A DNA stretch of 64,000 nucleotides, taken from NCBI GenBank assembly GCA_020161935.1, contig JAIUNI010000011.1, positions 1 to 64,000 of the forward strand, read 5' to 3'. Position 1 is the stretch's first letter. Each line of letters starts with the position of its first letter. A model generated the notes under the pieces. That model was not told the DNA's origin, did no database searches, and saw only the letters and a list, made by a program, of their open reading frames with translations. The translations under genes were made by a program, and so were the position numbers. Source of the DNA: Chloroflexota bacterium (GTDB lineage Bacteria; Chloroflexota; Anaerolineae; Aggregatilineales; Phototrophicaceae). This document shows positions 6,831 to 15,638 of this stretch, one piece after another.

Positions 6831-8549
6831 ATGACCCCCTCGCAAGCCATCGTCAAACCGGGCAGCACGCTTCGCCGCTTCATCGACATCCGAACCCCGA
6901 TGCGCGACGGTATAACCCTGTCATCCGACATTATTCTGCCTGCCGGAGAAGGCCCGTTTCCAGCCATCCTGCTGCGTACGCCTTATGACAACAGCGAACC
7001 GCGATACTTGGATACAGGACGTTATTTTGCCGAGCGGGGGTATGTTTTCATCGTTCAGGATGTGCGCGGACGCGGGGACTCCGACGGCGAATGGCACCCG
7101 TTCATGAAGGAGCAAGACGACGGTTACGATACGGTCGAGTGGATTGCCGAGCAGCCGTGGTGTACGGGCAAGGTCGGCATGATGGGTGGTTCGTATGCCG
7201 CGCACGTCCAATGGATGGCGGCCAAGACCAACCCGCCGCACCTTACCGCGATGTCCAGCACGGCCTCACCGGGGAAGTGGATGGAGGACGGTTTGCCCTA
7301 CCGCAACGGTGTACTTTCGCTGGAAATGTTCGCGTGGATGTACATGACACACGGACGGTCGATGCAGTTGTCAGTCGCGGCTTATGAGGGCGTAGGCGAC
7401 GATCCGCTGGGCATGAATTGGGCGCAAATCCTGCGGCAGCTCCCCCTGAACCAGCTCGATGAACTGACCGGCTTCTACAGCCCGATGTGGCGCGAATGGC
7501 TGGCGCAGCCTGACCTGAACGGCTACTGGTATCAACTGCGGCTCGACAACCAGTTCAACACGCTCAACATCCCGATGCTGCATATCACCGGCTGGTTTGA
7601 CGACTGCATGATCGGTACGGTTTATAACTATGAACACATGCTGGCGGAGTCCCCGGCGAAAGATGACCAGTATATGGTGATCGGCCCGTGGGATCATCAC
7701 GGCACACGCGAACCGCAGCGGAAGCTCTACGGGGAAGATTTTGGCGACGATGCGCTGATGGATGTGCTGGATTTACAGGCGCGGTTCTTCGACCGTTACC
7801 TGAAAGGCGCTGAAACCTTCGAACAGCCGAAGGTCAGCCTGTTCGCGCTGGGGGAAAACCGCTGGCGCACCCAGAATGAATGGACGCTGGCGAACTCAAC
7901 CATGCGGGGCTTTTACCTCGACGCGGCCTCCAACGGGAAAACGCTGGATGGTGACGGGCGGCTGGCGCAGACCTTCGCCAGTGGGACGGGCAGCGACTCG
8001 TACGTGTATGATCCGGCTGACCCGACACCGGCGTGGGTGAACCACGACACCAAATGGTCGCCGCAGGATTTAACGCTTGACCAGCGGTTCGTGCAGGTGC
8101 GGGGGGACGTGCTGGTTTACACCAGTGACGCGCTTACCCAGCCGCTTGAAATCGCGGGGACACCGGTGGCGATGCTTTATCTCTCGTCGGACGCGCCGGA
8201 TACGGACTTCTTCGTCACGCTGACGGATGTGTACCCTGATGGGCGGGCTGTTCGTGTGGCGTGGGGGGCGCTGCGTACCCGCTACCGCGAAGGGGCGCAG
8301 GAAGCCAAGCTGATGATCCCCGGCGAAATCTACTCGATGCGGATTGAACTCGCGCCGGTTTTGAATGTGTTCCGAGAGGGACACCGCATCCGGCTGGATA
8401 TTCGCAGCGCGTGCTTCCCGCTCTACGACCGGAACCCGAATACCGGACACGCGATTGGGGCGGACGCGGAGATGCAGCCCGCGACCCAAACGCTCTACCA
8501 CAGCCAGCAGTACCCATCGTGCCTGCTGCTGCCGGTCGTTGAGGGGTAG
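6831..8549 (+). CDS. CocE/NonD family alpha/beta hydrolase (X-Pro dipeptidyl-peptidase S15 type)
   Basis: 572 residues, close to the size of cocaine esterase and related acylases. The N-terminal alpha/beta hydrolase domain has MRDGITLSSDIILP, the VRGRGDSDG segment and the nucleophile serine at 121 in GMMGGSYAAH; a later aspartate in TGWFDDC and histidine in GPWDHHG complete the triad. The C-terminal jelly-roll domain (LYLSSDAPDTDFFVTLTDVYPDGRA, HRIRLDIRSACFP) matches the S15 family. No signal peptide. The natural substrate, an ester or amide, is not predictable. Confidence 0.92.
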   Translation: MTPSQAIVKPGSTLRRFIDIRTPMRDGITLSSDIILPAGEGPFPAILLRTPYDNSEPRYLDTGRYFAERGYVFIVQDVRGRGDSDGEWHPFMKEQDDGYDTVEWIAEQPWCTGKVGMMGGSYAAHVQWMAAKTNPPHLTAMSSTASPGKWMEDGLPYRNGVLSLEMFAWMYMTHGRSMQLSVAAYEGVGDDPLGMNWAQILRQLPLNQLDELTGFYSPMWREWLAQPDLNGYWYQLRLDNQFNTLNIPMLHITGWFDDCMIGTVYNYEHMLAESPAKDDQYMVIGPWDHHGTREPQRKLYGEDFGDDALMDVLDLQARFFDRYLKGAETFEQPKVSLFALGENRWRTQNEWTLANSTMRGFYLDAASNGKTLDGDGRLAQTFASGTGSDSYVYDPADPTPAWVNHDTKWSPQDLTLDQRFVQVRGDVLVYTSDALTQPLEIAGTPVAMLYLSSDAPDTDFFVTLTDVYPDGRAVRVAWGALRTRYREGAQEAKLMIPGEIYSMRIELAPVLNVFREGHRIRLDIRSACFPLYDRNPNTGHAIGADAEMQPATQTLYHSQQYPSCLLLPVVEG

Positions 8550-8612
8550 CAACAATCCGCTGAGAAAAGTCATTAGTCATTAGTCGTCAGTCGCCAGCTA
8601 AAAGCAAAATGC

Positions 8613-8705
8613 TGTTGAACCGCAGAGACGTAGAGGAACGCAGAGAAGCATTCACCACAGAGGAATGCGGAGGAATGATTTAAACCGCTAAGTCGCCAAG
8701 ATTTG
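8613..8705 (+). repeat. Dispersed repeat, copy 1 (AACCGCxAAGTCGCCAAG family)
   Basis: GTTGAACCGCAGAGACG, a middle part with ACCACAGAGGAATGCGG, and AAACCGCTAAGTCGCCAAG. The same order of blocks occurs at 20822-20900 and the last block occurs reversed at 32638-32661. It does not encode protein. Confidence 0.6.
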
Positions 8706-8818
8706 GAGAGAAGGGTGATGGGGAAGCGGTAGGGTTTCAGCACTTCCCTACAATCTTGAAGTCGTTTACAGGTGTTAATTATAAATATTTGTGCGTTTTA
8801 TTAAGGGTAATTTGGGGG

Positions 8819-8847
8819 TTAGGGGTTTGCCAGCGGCAAACCCCTAA
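8819..8847. terminator. Bidirectional hairpin between convergent hydrolase and aminotransferase genes
   Basis: A perfect 13-bp stem, TTAGGGGTTTGCC with GGCAAACCCCTAA, and an AGC loop, 15 nt beyond the aminotransferase stop codon. The position between two convergent genes fits a shared terminator. It is the best-preserved copy of a hairpin type found at other gene ends in this window. Confidence 0.75.
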
Positions 8848-8862
8848 GATAGCAACTGTGAA

Positions 8863-10221
8863 TTAGGCTTTTATAGTTTCGCGGCGGCTGGTTTCAGCCA
8901 CGCGCAGCGCTTCGGCAATCACGCCCATCGCTTCATCCACCTGCTCGTCGGTGATGTTCAGCGGGGGCAGGAAACGGATGCAGTTAGCGTACAAGCCTGA
9001 ACGAATGGCGATTAGGCCGCGCTTGAGGCATTCCTGCGTCATGAGCAGGGTTTCATCGGCGGCGGGGAGTTTCGTATTACGGTCTTTTACCAGTTCCATT
9101 AGGATCATCGAACCGAGGCCGCGCACATCCCCAACCAGTGAGACCTCGGCTTGCAGGTCGAGCAGGTGCTGGCGCATCCGTTCGCCGATCTGGGTGGCAC
9201 GCGCCAAAAATTCCGGCTGGCGAATCATGCCGATGGCCTCAATCGCCGCGACACAGGCGAGGGGATTACCGCTGTAAGTGCCGCCCAAGCCGCCGGGGTG
9301 CGGGCCATCCATAATCTCGGCCTTGCCCGTAACGGCTGCGAGCGGCATTCCCGCAGCCAGCGATTTCGCGGTGGCGATTAGGTCAGGGGCGATGCCGTAA
9401 TGCTCAACGGCGAACAATTTCCCCGTGCGCCCGAAGCCGCACTGCACCTCATCTGCCACATACACGATGCCGTGCTGCGTACACAGGTCACGGATGCGCT
9501 GGAGGAACTTGGGCGGCGTGGCGATGAAGCCACCTTCGCCCTGCACCGTTTCCACCACAATCGCCGCGACTGAGCCGGGGTCAATCTGAGCAATGAAGGC
9601 GTTCTCCAAACGAGCGATGCAGTCATCAATGTACTGTTCTTCGGTCATGCCAGCCGGACGGCGGTAGATATTCGGGAAGGGCAAGCGGTAAATCTCCGGC
9701 GCGAAGGGACCGAAGCCTTTCTTGAACAGGCCGTACTTGCTGGTCATTGAGAGCGTCAGGTTGGTGCGCCCGTGGTAGGCACCCTCGAACACGATAATGC
9801 CGGGGCGACCGGTGAAGGCGCGGCTGATCTTGACGGCGGTTTCCAGCGCTTCCGCACCGCTGTTGAGGAGGACGGTTTTCTTGGGGAAGTCGCCGGGGGT
9901 GATTTCGTTCATCAGTTCGGCGGTGCGGACGTAGGGTTCATAGGTGCCGACGATAGCGCACATATGGATGAGGTCGGCGGCCTGCTTTTGCAGCGCTTCG
10001 ACCACGTTGGGCGGGCAGTGACCGACCGCCAGCACACCGATACCACCGGCGAAGTCCAGTAGGGTATTCCCATCCACATCAATGACTGCCGCGCCTTCCG
10101 CTTTTTCAACGGCGATCTGCGTCAGCTTCGACGCGCCACGGGCAGTCGCGGCTTCGCGGCGGGCAACCATCGCCTTGCTCTTGGGTCCGGGGATTTCGGT
10201 TACAAGATTTATTGTGGGCAT
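8863..10221 (-). CDS. gabT: Class III PLP-dependent aminotransferase, 4-aminobutyrate transaminase-like
   Basis: 452 residues, the usual size for GABA transaminases. Visible motifs are LLDFAGGIGVLAVGH, the cofactor-phosphate loop LNSGAEALETAVK, FEGAYHGRT, ETVQGEGGF, the PLP-pyridine aspartate in VADEVQCGFGRTG and the Schiff-base lysine at 286 in TAKSLAAGMPLAAVTG. These fit a GabT-type enzyme that transfers the amino group of 4-aminobutyrate to 2-oxoglutarate, though beta-alanine, 5-aminovalerate or ornithine could be the substrate. No succinate-semialdehyde dehydrogenase lies nearby. It is transcribed alone and ends at a strong hairpin. Confidence 0.85.
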   Translation of the reverse strand: MPTINLVTEIPGPKSKAMVARREAATARGASKLTQIAVEKAEGAAVIDVDGNTLLDFAGGIGVLAVGHCPPNVVEALQKQAADLIHMCAIVGTYEPYVRTAELMNEITPGDFPKKTVLLNSGAEALETAVKISRAFTGRPGIIVFEGAYHGRTNLTLSMTSKYGLFKKGFGPFAPEIYRLPFPNIYRRPAGMTEEQYIDDCIARLENAFIAQIDPGSVAAIVVETVQGEGGFIATPPKFLQRIRDLCTQHGIVYVADEVQCGFGRTGKLFAVEHYGIAPDLIATAKSLAAGMPLAAVTGKAEIMDGPHPGGLGGTYSGNPLACVAAIEAIGMIRQPEFLARATQIGERMRQHLLDLQAEVSLVGDVRGLGSMILMELVKDRNTKLPAADETLLMTQECLKRGLIAIRSGLYANCIRFLPPLNITDEQVDEAMGVIAEALRVAETSRRETIKA

Positions 10222-10315
10222 TTTATTCCAGCCTAATGATTACACTGAGAGGCGCATAGTGTGACACACTTAGCCGGAAAATGCACCTGATGGCGCTATG
10301 CCCACGTTTGCGTGG

Positions 10316-11893
10316 TTATTTCACGCGGTCGAAACGCTGCTTGCGGACGCGCCCTGTAAACCATGTGAAGCCGTCGATTTTGCCAGCCGCATCACGGGTG
10401 AACTGCAAGTCGCCCGCGCCGAAGAAAGCATCAACCGCGGTGGGTGTGAGAACCTGCGGCTTGTGTTTATAGTGGCGGAAGATGAGACCCTGTTCGGTGC
10501 GTTCAACGTGATATTGGGTATCCAGTTCGACGCTGTAGTAGCTGCCGACAAATTCCAGATACTGCTCCGGTGTCACGGTGGGCGCATCACTCCACTCGTA
10601 AATGGTTGGCTTGCCGGAACCCATGTCTTCGTGCAGTTCACGCTTGCCCCCATTATCGACAAAGGCAATTTTGACAGGGTAGCCCTGCGCTTCGAACGTT
10701 TCCGGCGAGGTGGCAGCCAGCGGCAGCACAAAATCGTCAAAGATCACTGCCCAGAGCTGACCATCGCGCATTTCGAGGCGGCGCGTACCGCTGGTCTTGG
10801 GGTCGCGGTAGACACCGGCTCTTGGGGCAAGCTGTTCTTCGCTGAGGGTGATTTTTTCGGGTTCGGCCTCGGCAGCTTGTAGGTCAGCCGCGAGGTAAAT
10901 ATCGGCGACCTTTTTGCTGAGGATGCTCGGAATCATGGTGGAGAGATTGCAAAAGATGATAACGGCGAAACGCTGGTCGGGGAAGCACAGGAAGTCCGAA
11001 CGATAACCAGCATCCGCCCCGCTGTGACCAAAGGTTGGAACGCCGCGATAGTTGATGACGCGGATACCGAAGGCGTAATCAATCGCCTCGCCGTTGTTCA
11101 AAATGCCCGGTTTGAGCATCAAGTTGATGACCTGTTCACCGCCGACCCGTTTGTGAAAGAAGTTCTGCTCCCACCGCGCGAGGTCTTCCACCGTGCTAAA
11201 CAAACTGGTCGCGCCGACCGTATCAAACAGCGGAATGCTAATGCGGTAGCCGCCCTCAGGACGCGGCGAATACCCATAAGCGCGGTTTTTGACGATCATC
11301 TCGAAGTCGTCATGAAAGTGTGTGTCGTTCATCTCCAGCGGCTTGAAGATGTGCTCGGTGGTGAACTCGCGCAGCGTTTGCCCGCTGACCCGTTCAACGA
11401 TCAACCCCAACAGCGTATAGCCGGTGTTGCTATAGAGATATTCATCGTTAGGTTTGAAGTTCAGTTCTTGCTGCTTCGAGGCCAAGTACAGCACATCGGC
11501 GTTGGTCTTGAGGTCGTTTTCACGCCAGCCCGCCATATGCAGCAAATCCCATTGGTCGCGGAGACCGCTGGTATGGTGCGCCAGCATACGGATGGTAATG
11601 ACATCGCCGTAGTCGGGCATTTCGGGGATGTACTTGCGGATGTCGTCATCCACCGAGAGTTTACCGGCTTGGTCGAGCAGGGCGATGGCAAAGGCCGCGA
11701 ACTGCTTGGAGATCGAGGCGATATGGAACACCGAATTCGGGCGAATGGCGAGGTCATAATCGAAGTTCGCCATGCCGTAACCGCGCGAGTAGATCATCTC
11801 GCCGTCCTGCATCACGGCGAGGGAACAGCCGGGGCTGTTTGTCCGATCCCACTGAGCAAAGATGGCATCGACTTGGTTGGTCATATCGCTCAT
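10316..11893 (-). CDS. Serine hydrolase, beta-lactamase class C / AmpC-like family
   Basis: 525 residues without a recognisable signal peptide. The catalytic S60-x-x-K63 motif lies in IASISKQFA, the Y-x-N motif in YSNTGYTLLG and the third motif as HSGADAG. The first 350 residues form the penicillin-binding fold; the last 150 (from about ITLSEEQLAPRAGVYRD) form a beta-rich domain common in esterase-like members. Such proteins are usually esterases or D-amino-acid peptidases rather than true lactamases. It starts with ATG AGC GAT after a GTGGTGAACC stretch, alone on the minus strand. Confidence 0.88.
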   Translation of the reverse strand: MSDMTNQVDAIFAQWDRTNSPGCSLAVMQDGEMIYSRGYGMANFDYDLAIRPNSVFHIASISKQFAAFAIALLDQAGKLSVDDDIRKYIPEMPDYGDVITIRMLAHHTSGLRDQWDLLHMAGWRENDLKTNADVLYLASKQQELNFKPNDEYLYSNTGYTLLGLIVERVSGQTLREFTTEHIFKPLEMNDTHFHDDFEMIVKNRAYGYSPRPEGGYRISIPLFDTVGATSLFSTVEDLARWEQNFFHKRVGGEQVINLMLKPGILNNGEAIDYAFGIRVINYRGVPTFGHSGADAGYRSDFLCFPDQRFAVIIFCNLSTMIPSILSKKVADIYLAADLQAAEAEPEKITLSEEQLAPRAGVYRDPKTSGTRRLEMRDGQLWAVIFDDFVLPLAATSPETFEAQGYPVKIAFVDNGGKRELHEDMGSGKPTIYEWSDAPTVTPEQYLEFVGSYYSVELDTQYHVERTEQGLIFRHYKHKPQVLTPTAVDAFFGAGDLQFTRDAAGKIDGFTWFTGRVRKQRFDRVK

Positions 11894-11999
11894 GGTTCAC
11901 CACTTTCGGTAGACAAGCCTACATGATTCAGCATAGTTTGACACAGCCCATCGGAATTTGCACAGCCATCACCCAAATGGTTCTATCGGCGGGAATCAA

Positions 12000-12020
12000 A
12001 AAGCCGAGGGATACTCGACT
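12000..12020 (-). terminator. Terminator of the SRPBCC gene
   Basis: Read on the minus strand, GTCGAG and CTCGGC pair around TATCC and are followed by TTTTT, 13 nt after the stop codon. Confidence 0.55.
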
Positions 12021-12032
12021 TTTGAGTTTTAT

Positions 12033-12473
12033 TTAGTGAACCAGTTCTTTTTCGAGAACTTCCTTAAGTTTACCGAGAACCATCTTCCAACTCTTATCGG
12101 AAGTCGCTTTGGCTTCCTCACCCGGCAGGTTTTGCTCGGTGACGGTGAGGTCGGTAAAGTCGCCGCGCTCAAACAAGGAGTACGTGACGCTCTGGTAATT
12201 TTCTTCGCTGTCCGGCAGGCCGGAGACCGGACTCCAATGGGTATGAGCAAGGGTAGTCGGTTTGTGGAAGTTGAGGATAATGCCTTTGTCCTCGTAGGGT
12301 TTACCCTGATACTCCCCTTTATGAACAATCGGGCTGCCGACCGTCCATGTGGTTTCAGTATCCACACCGAAGAACCACTGCTTAATCATTTCGGGATCGG
12401 TTATCGCTTCCCACACCTTTTCAATCGGAGCATGAAGGCTGATGTAGGTACGCGAGCGTAAATTGGTTGGCAT
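12033..12473 (-). CDS. SRPBCC / AHSA1-type START-like domain protein
   Basis: 146 residues forming a helix-grip fold. The start RSRTYISLHAPIEKVWEAITDPEMIKQWFFG is the classic AHSA1 signature, and the C-terminal KSWKMVLGKLKEVLEKE is the long closing helix. These proteins bind hydrophobic ligands; the ligand here is unknown. They are often paired with ArsR regulators, but none is adjacent. A GGA-containing site precedes the ATG, and a stem-loop with a U-tract follows the gene. Confidence 0.88.
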   Translation of the reverse strand: MPTNLRSRTYISLHAPIEKVWEAITDPEMIKQWFFGVDTETTWTVGSPIVHKGEYQGKPYEDKGIILNFHKPTTLAHTHWSPVSGLPDSEENYQSVTYSLFERGDFTDLTVTEQNLPGEEAKATSDKSWKMVLGKLKEVLEKELVH

Positions 12474-12546
12474 TGTGGATGTCCTTTGCTATTTGTTTTA
12501 CGCCTTTCAATGTGTACACAATACAAGATTTAACAAAATCATAAAA

Positions 12547-12565
12547 CACCCATTTTTAGGGGGTG
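12547..12565 (-). terminator. Terminator of the amidase gene
   Basis: On the minus strand CACCC and GGGTG form a short stem around a 9-nt loop, followed by a TTTT tract (12543-12546). It lies 45 nt after the amidase stop codon. Confidence 0.5.
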
Positions 12566-12609
12566 AATTAAGAAATTGATGAGTTGACCGAGCGAGTGGG
12601 ACTAATTTC

Positions 12610-13986
12610 TTAGGTCAATTTTTGCCAGCCGCCAAAGTTTTCTTCGACAAACCGCGCCACCTTCAGCGCTACATCTTCCCGCCACGGATTGGCAACAATC
12701 TGCACACTAATGGGTAAGCCTTCTGGTGACGTTCCGGCACGAACAACAGCAGCCGGCCAACCGGTTAAGTTGTAAGTCGAGGCATAGCTAAAGCCTGCAA
12801 AGTTTTCCCACAGGGTGTCGTGCTTGATAGCGACGTTGGCATTTACAGGGCAAATGATGACATCGTAATTTGCCATGAAGCCCAACATCTGGCTGCGGAA
12901 TAAATCCATTTCGCGCAGCCTCTTACCAAATTCGCGACCGCTTACCTCTTGTTGAGCTGCCGCCAGATGCCGCGCGTTGGGCTGCGTTCCCACTTTTTCG
13001 AGGATTTCGAGCGTACCATAGCCGCCATCGGCCACGTTCAATGAAGTCCATAAATCCCACGTTTCGGCCAAGCGTTTCGGGCGGTCTTCGGTGACGGATG
13101 CGACATGACCCTCAAGCGCTTGGGCGACCGCTTTTACAGTCTGCATAATCTCCGGCGTGGGGGTGGTGGTTCCGTTGTCGGTGTAGAAGGCGATGCGCAG
13201 CTTGCCTAAATCCACCGCGTTAGGGTTAGCGGGTGGCATCGGCACGATAGCCGGGTCTTCCCAATCCGGCCCCTCGATAATGCCGAGCAGCAGTGTGAGG
13301 TCGTCAACCGTTCGGGCAAGCGGCCCGATGGTTTGGTAGGCATCGGTCGCGCCCAAGGCGTACGGCATGATGTGGCCTGTACGAGGTACACGCCCTGATG
13401 TTGGCTTGATGCCTGCGATGCCGCAGAAATGAGCCGGTAAACGGATGCTGCCGCCATAGTCACTGCCGATGTCGAATGGCGCGCCGCCGGTAGTGATGAT
13501 GGCTGCCGCGCCGCCACTGCTGCCGCCGGAGGTGCGGGTAAGGTCGTAGGGGTTGTTGGTGCGACCGTAAATCACATTATTGGTTTCAAGCGAGGTTGTG
13601 AGTTCAGGGGTATTGGTTTTACCCATTAAGATCGCGCCTTCATTTTTTAGGCGCTTGACGACGGTTGCGTCTCGCTGCGGCACGAAGTCTTTGCGACCTA
13701 ATGTCCCGCCTGTGGTAATAACTCCGGCTGTATCTAGCGAGTCCTTAATCGTCATCGGGACACCATGCAGCAGCCCTTTACTTTCGCCCCGCGCCAAGGC
13801 TTCATCGGCTTGTCGGGCTTCCTCAAGCGCTTCATCCGTGCGGAGTTGAACAACCGCGTTGATGGTCGGATTGATTTCCTCAATTCGCTTCAGATGAGCC
13901 TGTACGACCTCGACCGAAGAAACCGCTTTGGTTTGGATGGCTTTTGCCAACTGTACCACCGACGTGTAAATGATCTCTGAATCCAT
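12610..13986 (-). CDS. Amidase signature enzyme
   Basis: 458 residues. The Ser-cisSer-Lys triad of the amidase signature family is visible: lysine 81 in GVPMTIKDSLDTAG, serines 156-157 in TSGGSSGGAAA and the nucleophile serine 180 in DIGSDYGGSIRLPAHFCGI. It hydrolyses a carboxamide, but the GatA-like core gives no substrate. No GatB or GatC genes are near, so it is not the tRNA amidotransferase subunit. An AGGATAACCGC site precedes the ATG. It lies 26 bp downstream of the ABC ATPase gene on the same strand and may share its transcript. Confidence 0.92.
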   Translation of the reverse strand: MDSEIIYTSVVQLAKAIQTKAVSSVEVVQAHLKRIEEINPTINAVVQLRTDEALEEARQADEALARGESKGLLHGVPMTIKDSLDTAGVITTGGTLGRKDFVPQRDATVVKRLKNEGAILMGKTNTPELTTSLETNNVIYGRTNNPYDLTRTSGGSSGGAAAIITTGGAPFDIGSDYGGSIRLPAHFCGIAGIKPTSGRVPRTGHIMPYALGATDAYQTIGPLARTVDDLTLLLGIIEGPDWEDPAIVPMPPANPNAVDLGKLRIAFYTDNGTTTPTPEIMQTVKAVAQALEGHVASVTEDRPKRLAETWDLWTSLNVADGGYGTLEILEKVGTQPNARHLAAAQQEVSGREFGKRLREMDLFRSQMLGFMANYDVIICPVNANVAIKHDTLWENFAGFSYASTYNLTGWPAAVVRAGTSPEGLPISVQIVANPWREDVALKVARFVEENFGGWQKLT

Positions 13987-14012
13987 GCGGTTATCCTTTT
14001 ATGACGAGCGCC

Positions 14013-15110
14013 TTAACCAATCCGAACCCCTGTCGCGGTATCGAAAAACAACATCTCGTTTTCCTGTAGGCCGCAGTAGATGGTGGAGCCGCGTTCGATG
14101 TGCTGGTCGAGCGGCACGGTGATCGTCCATGTTTCACCGCCGAGGTGCGTGGTGATGAGCTGGTGGCGTTCGGCGAGCATGGGTACGACCTGCTCGACCA
14201 CGCCGGGGATGCCGCCATCCTGTAGGTGCATATGCTCGGCGCGGATGGCAGCGGTCACTTTACTGTCTTCGGGGAGGTCGCGGCGCAGGTGGTAACCGCC
14301 GAAGTTTTCACCCTGCCACAAGCCGTTGATGCTGCGGCCTTTGAACAGGTTGATGGGCGGGCTGCCGATAAAGGTAGCGACGAAAATGTTGTGCGGGCTG
14401 GTGTACAACTGCTGGTAGGTGCCGACCTGATCGATTTTGCCAGCACGCATAACGGCGATGCGGTGCGAGAGGGCAATGGCCTCCACCTGATCGTGGGTGA
14501 CGTACACCGAGGTGACGGGAAAGGCGTTTAGGAGGCGCTTGAGTTCAACCCGTGCTTCGGTGCGGTATTTAGCATCGAGGTTGGCGAACGGTTCGTCAAA
14601 GAGCAGCACTTGAAGGTCACGGGCGAGGGCGCGGGCGATGCCGACGCGCTGCTTTTCGCCGCCGGACAGGTGCGACGGACGGCGGTCAAGTAGTTGGTTG
14701 ATGCCGATGCCGGTAATTTTCGAGATCTGGTGGAGTTTTTCCGGTACTTCCGGCTCGCGGTTCCGCAGCGAGAGGAAGAACCCGACGCTCCTGCGGCTTT
14801 CCCAATGGGGGATAAGTGCGCCTTCTTGAAAGACCATACCGATGCCGCGTTCGCGCAGCGGCACGTCTTCCAAGTCCACATCGTCATACAAGATGCGTCC
14901 CTTGTCTGGTTTGTGGATGCCGGAAATCAGCCGCAGCAGGGTTGATTTGCCGCAGCCGGAAGGGCCAAGGATGGCGAGGACATCACCTGTGTTCAGCTTG
15001 AGGGATACATCTTCAACGGCGGTGATTTTATGTCCGCCGCTTGATTCGTGCGTTGCAAATGTTTTACTGACGTGTTCCAGTGCAACTGTCGTCATGATTT
15101 CTGCGCTCAC
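14013..15110 (-). CDS. ABC transporter ATP-binding protein, MalK/PotA-like
   Basis: 365 residues. Walker A GPSGCGKST at about 49-57, Q-loop VFQEG, signature LSGGEKQR, Walker B VLLFDEP and the H-loop THD are all present, followed by a C-terminal TOBE-like regulatory region (about 240-365). Such ATPases energise import of sugars, polyamines or similar solutes at the membrane. No permease or binding protein gene is adjacent, so its partners must be elsewhere. The frame opens with GTG at 15110; an ATG at 15095 is an equally plausible start and neither has a strong Shine-Dalgarno site. Confidence 0.88.
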   Translation of the reverse strand: MSAEIMTTVALEHVSKTFATHESSGGHKITAVEDVSLKLNTGDVLAILGPSGCGKSTLLRLISGIHKPDKGRILYDDVDLEDVPLRERGIGMVFQEGALIPHWESRRSVGFFLSLRNREPEVPEKLHQISKITGIGINQLLDRRPSHLSGGEKQRVGIARALARDLQVLLFDEPFANLDAKYRTEARVELKRLLNAFPVTSVYVTHDQVEAIALSHRIAVMRAGKIDQVGTYQQLYTSPHNIFVATFIGSPPINLFKGRSINGLWQGENFGGYHLRRDLPEDSKVTAAIRAEHMHLQDGGIPGVVEQVVPMLAERHQLITTHLGGETWTITVPLDQHIERGSTIYCGLQENEMLFFDTATGVRIG

Positions 15111-15161
15111 TCTCTGGTGCTATGTCCAGTTTAGCGCAAATTTGCTCATTTGGTGGGACGG

Positions 15162-15545
15162 TTAGTCTGCTGTGGAATGACGCGCGTCATAAGCGTTTTG
15201 TGCCTGTGAAATGGCGTTAATGTGGGTTTCCGCCCATGTACGGATGACGGCAATCGGCTCGATCAAGGTGCGGCCAAGCGGCGTGAGCTGGTATTCCACG
15301 CGCGGCGGCACTTCGGCATAGACGCTGCGCTGGACAAGGCCGTCACGCTCCATGCTGCGGAGGGTTTGGGCGAGCATCTTCTGCGAGATGCCGCCGATCC
15401 CCCGTTGAAGGTGTGAAAAGCGTTTGGGTTCGTCTTCCAGTAAGCCGATAATCAGCGCCGTCCACTTATCCGCGATGAGGTCGAGGATGCGGCGGGTGGG
15501 GCAGTCAGCATCATAAACGTTGGGGGGAGCGACAAGCGTTACCAT
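15162..15545 (-). CDS. HxlR-family winged-helix transcriptional regulator
   Basis: 127 residues with the family core: CPTRRILDLIADKWTALIIGLLEDEPKRFSHLQRGIGGISQKMLAQTLR and the wing PPRVEYQLTPLGRTL. The cysteine preceding the first helix (DADCPTRR) is the residue that senses electrophiles or oxidants in several HxlR/YodB-type regulators. The gene is divergent from an NAD(P)-binding oxidoreductase gene, and an inverted repeat at 15587-15609 lies between the starts, so it probably represses both. Confidence 0.92.
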   Translation of the reverse strand: MVTLVAPPNVYDADCPTRRILDLIADKWTALIIGLLEDEPKRFSHLQRGIGGISQKMLAQTLRSMERDGLVQRSVYAEVPPRVEYQLTPLGRTLIEPIAVIRTWAETHINAISQAQNAYDARHSTAD

Positions 15546-15586
15546 CAGGTAAGTACCCTACTTCAAAGTGCCTTATTGCATTACGG

Positions 15587-15609
15587 TAGTTACTTACTTA
15601 TAGTAACTA
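15587..15609. promoter_or_regulatory. Candidate HxlR operator, TAGTTAC-N9-GTAACTA
   Basis: A perfect 7-bp inverted repeat with a 9-bp centre (TTACTTATA) lies in the 93-bp gap between the divergent HxlR and oxidoreductase genes. HxlR/YodB proteins bind inverted repeats of this type and size, often containing TAC and GTA. The position suits repression of both promoters. Confidence 0.65.
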
Positions 15610-15638
15610 TTGGATCATTTGTAAAGTAGGAGATGAAG

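Larger units (their letters stand above)
8550..8862. other. Repeat-bearing intergenic region
   Basis: No gene. It holds a short 7-bp repeat run (AGTCATT/AGTCGTC units) at 8568-8599, a dispersed repeat with AACCGCTAAGTCGCCAAG at about 8613-8705, and a strong hairpin at 8819-8847 between two convergent genes. Confidence 0.7.
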
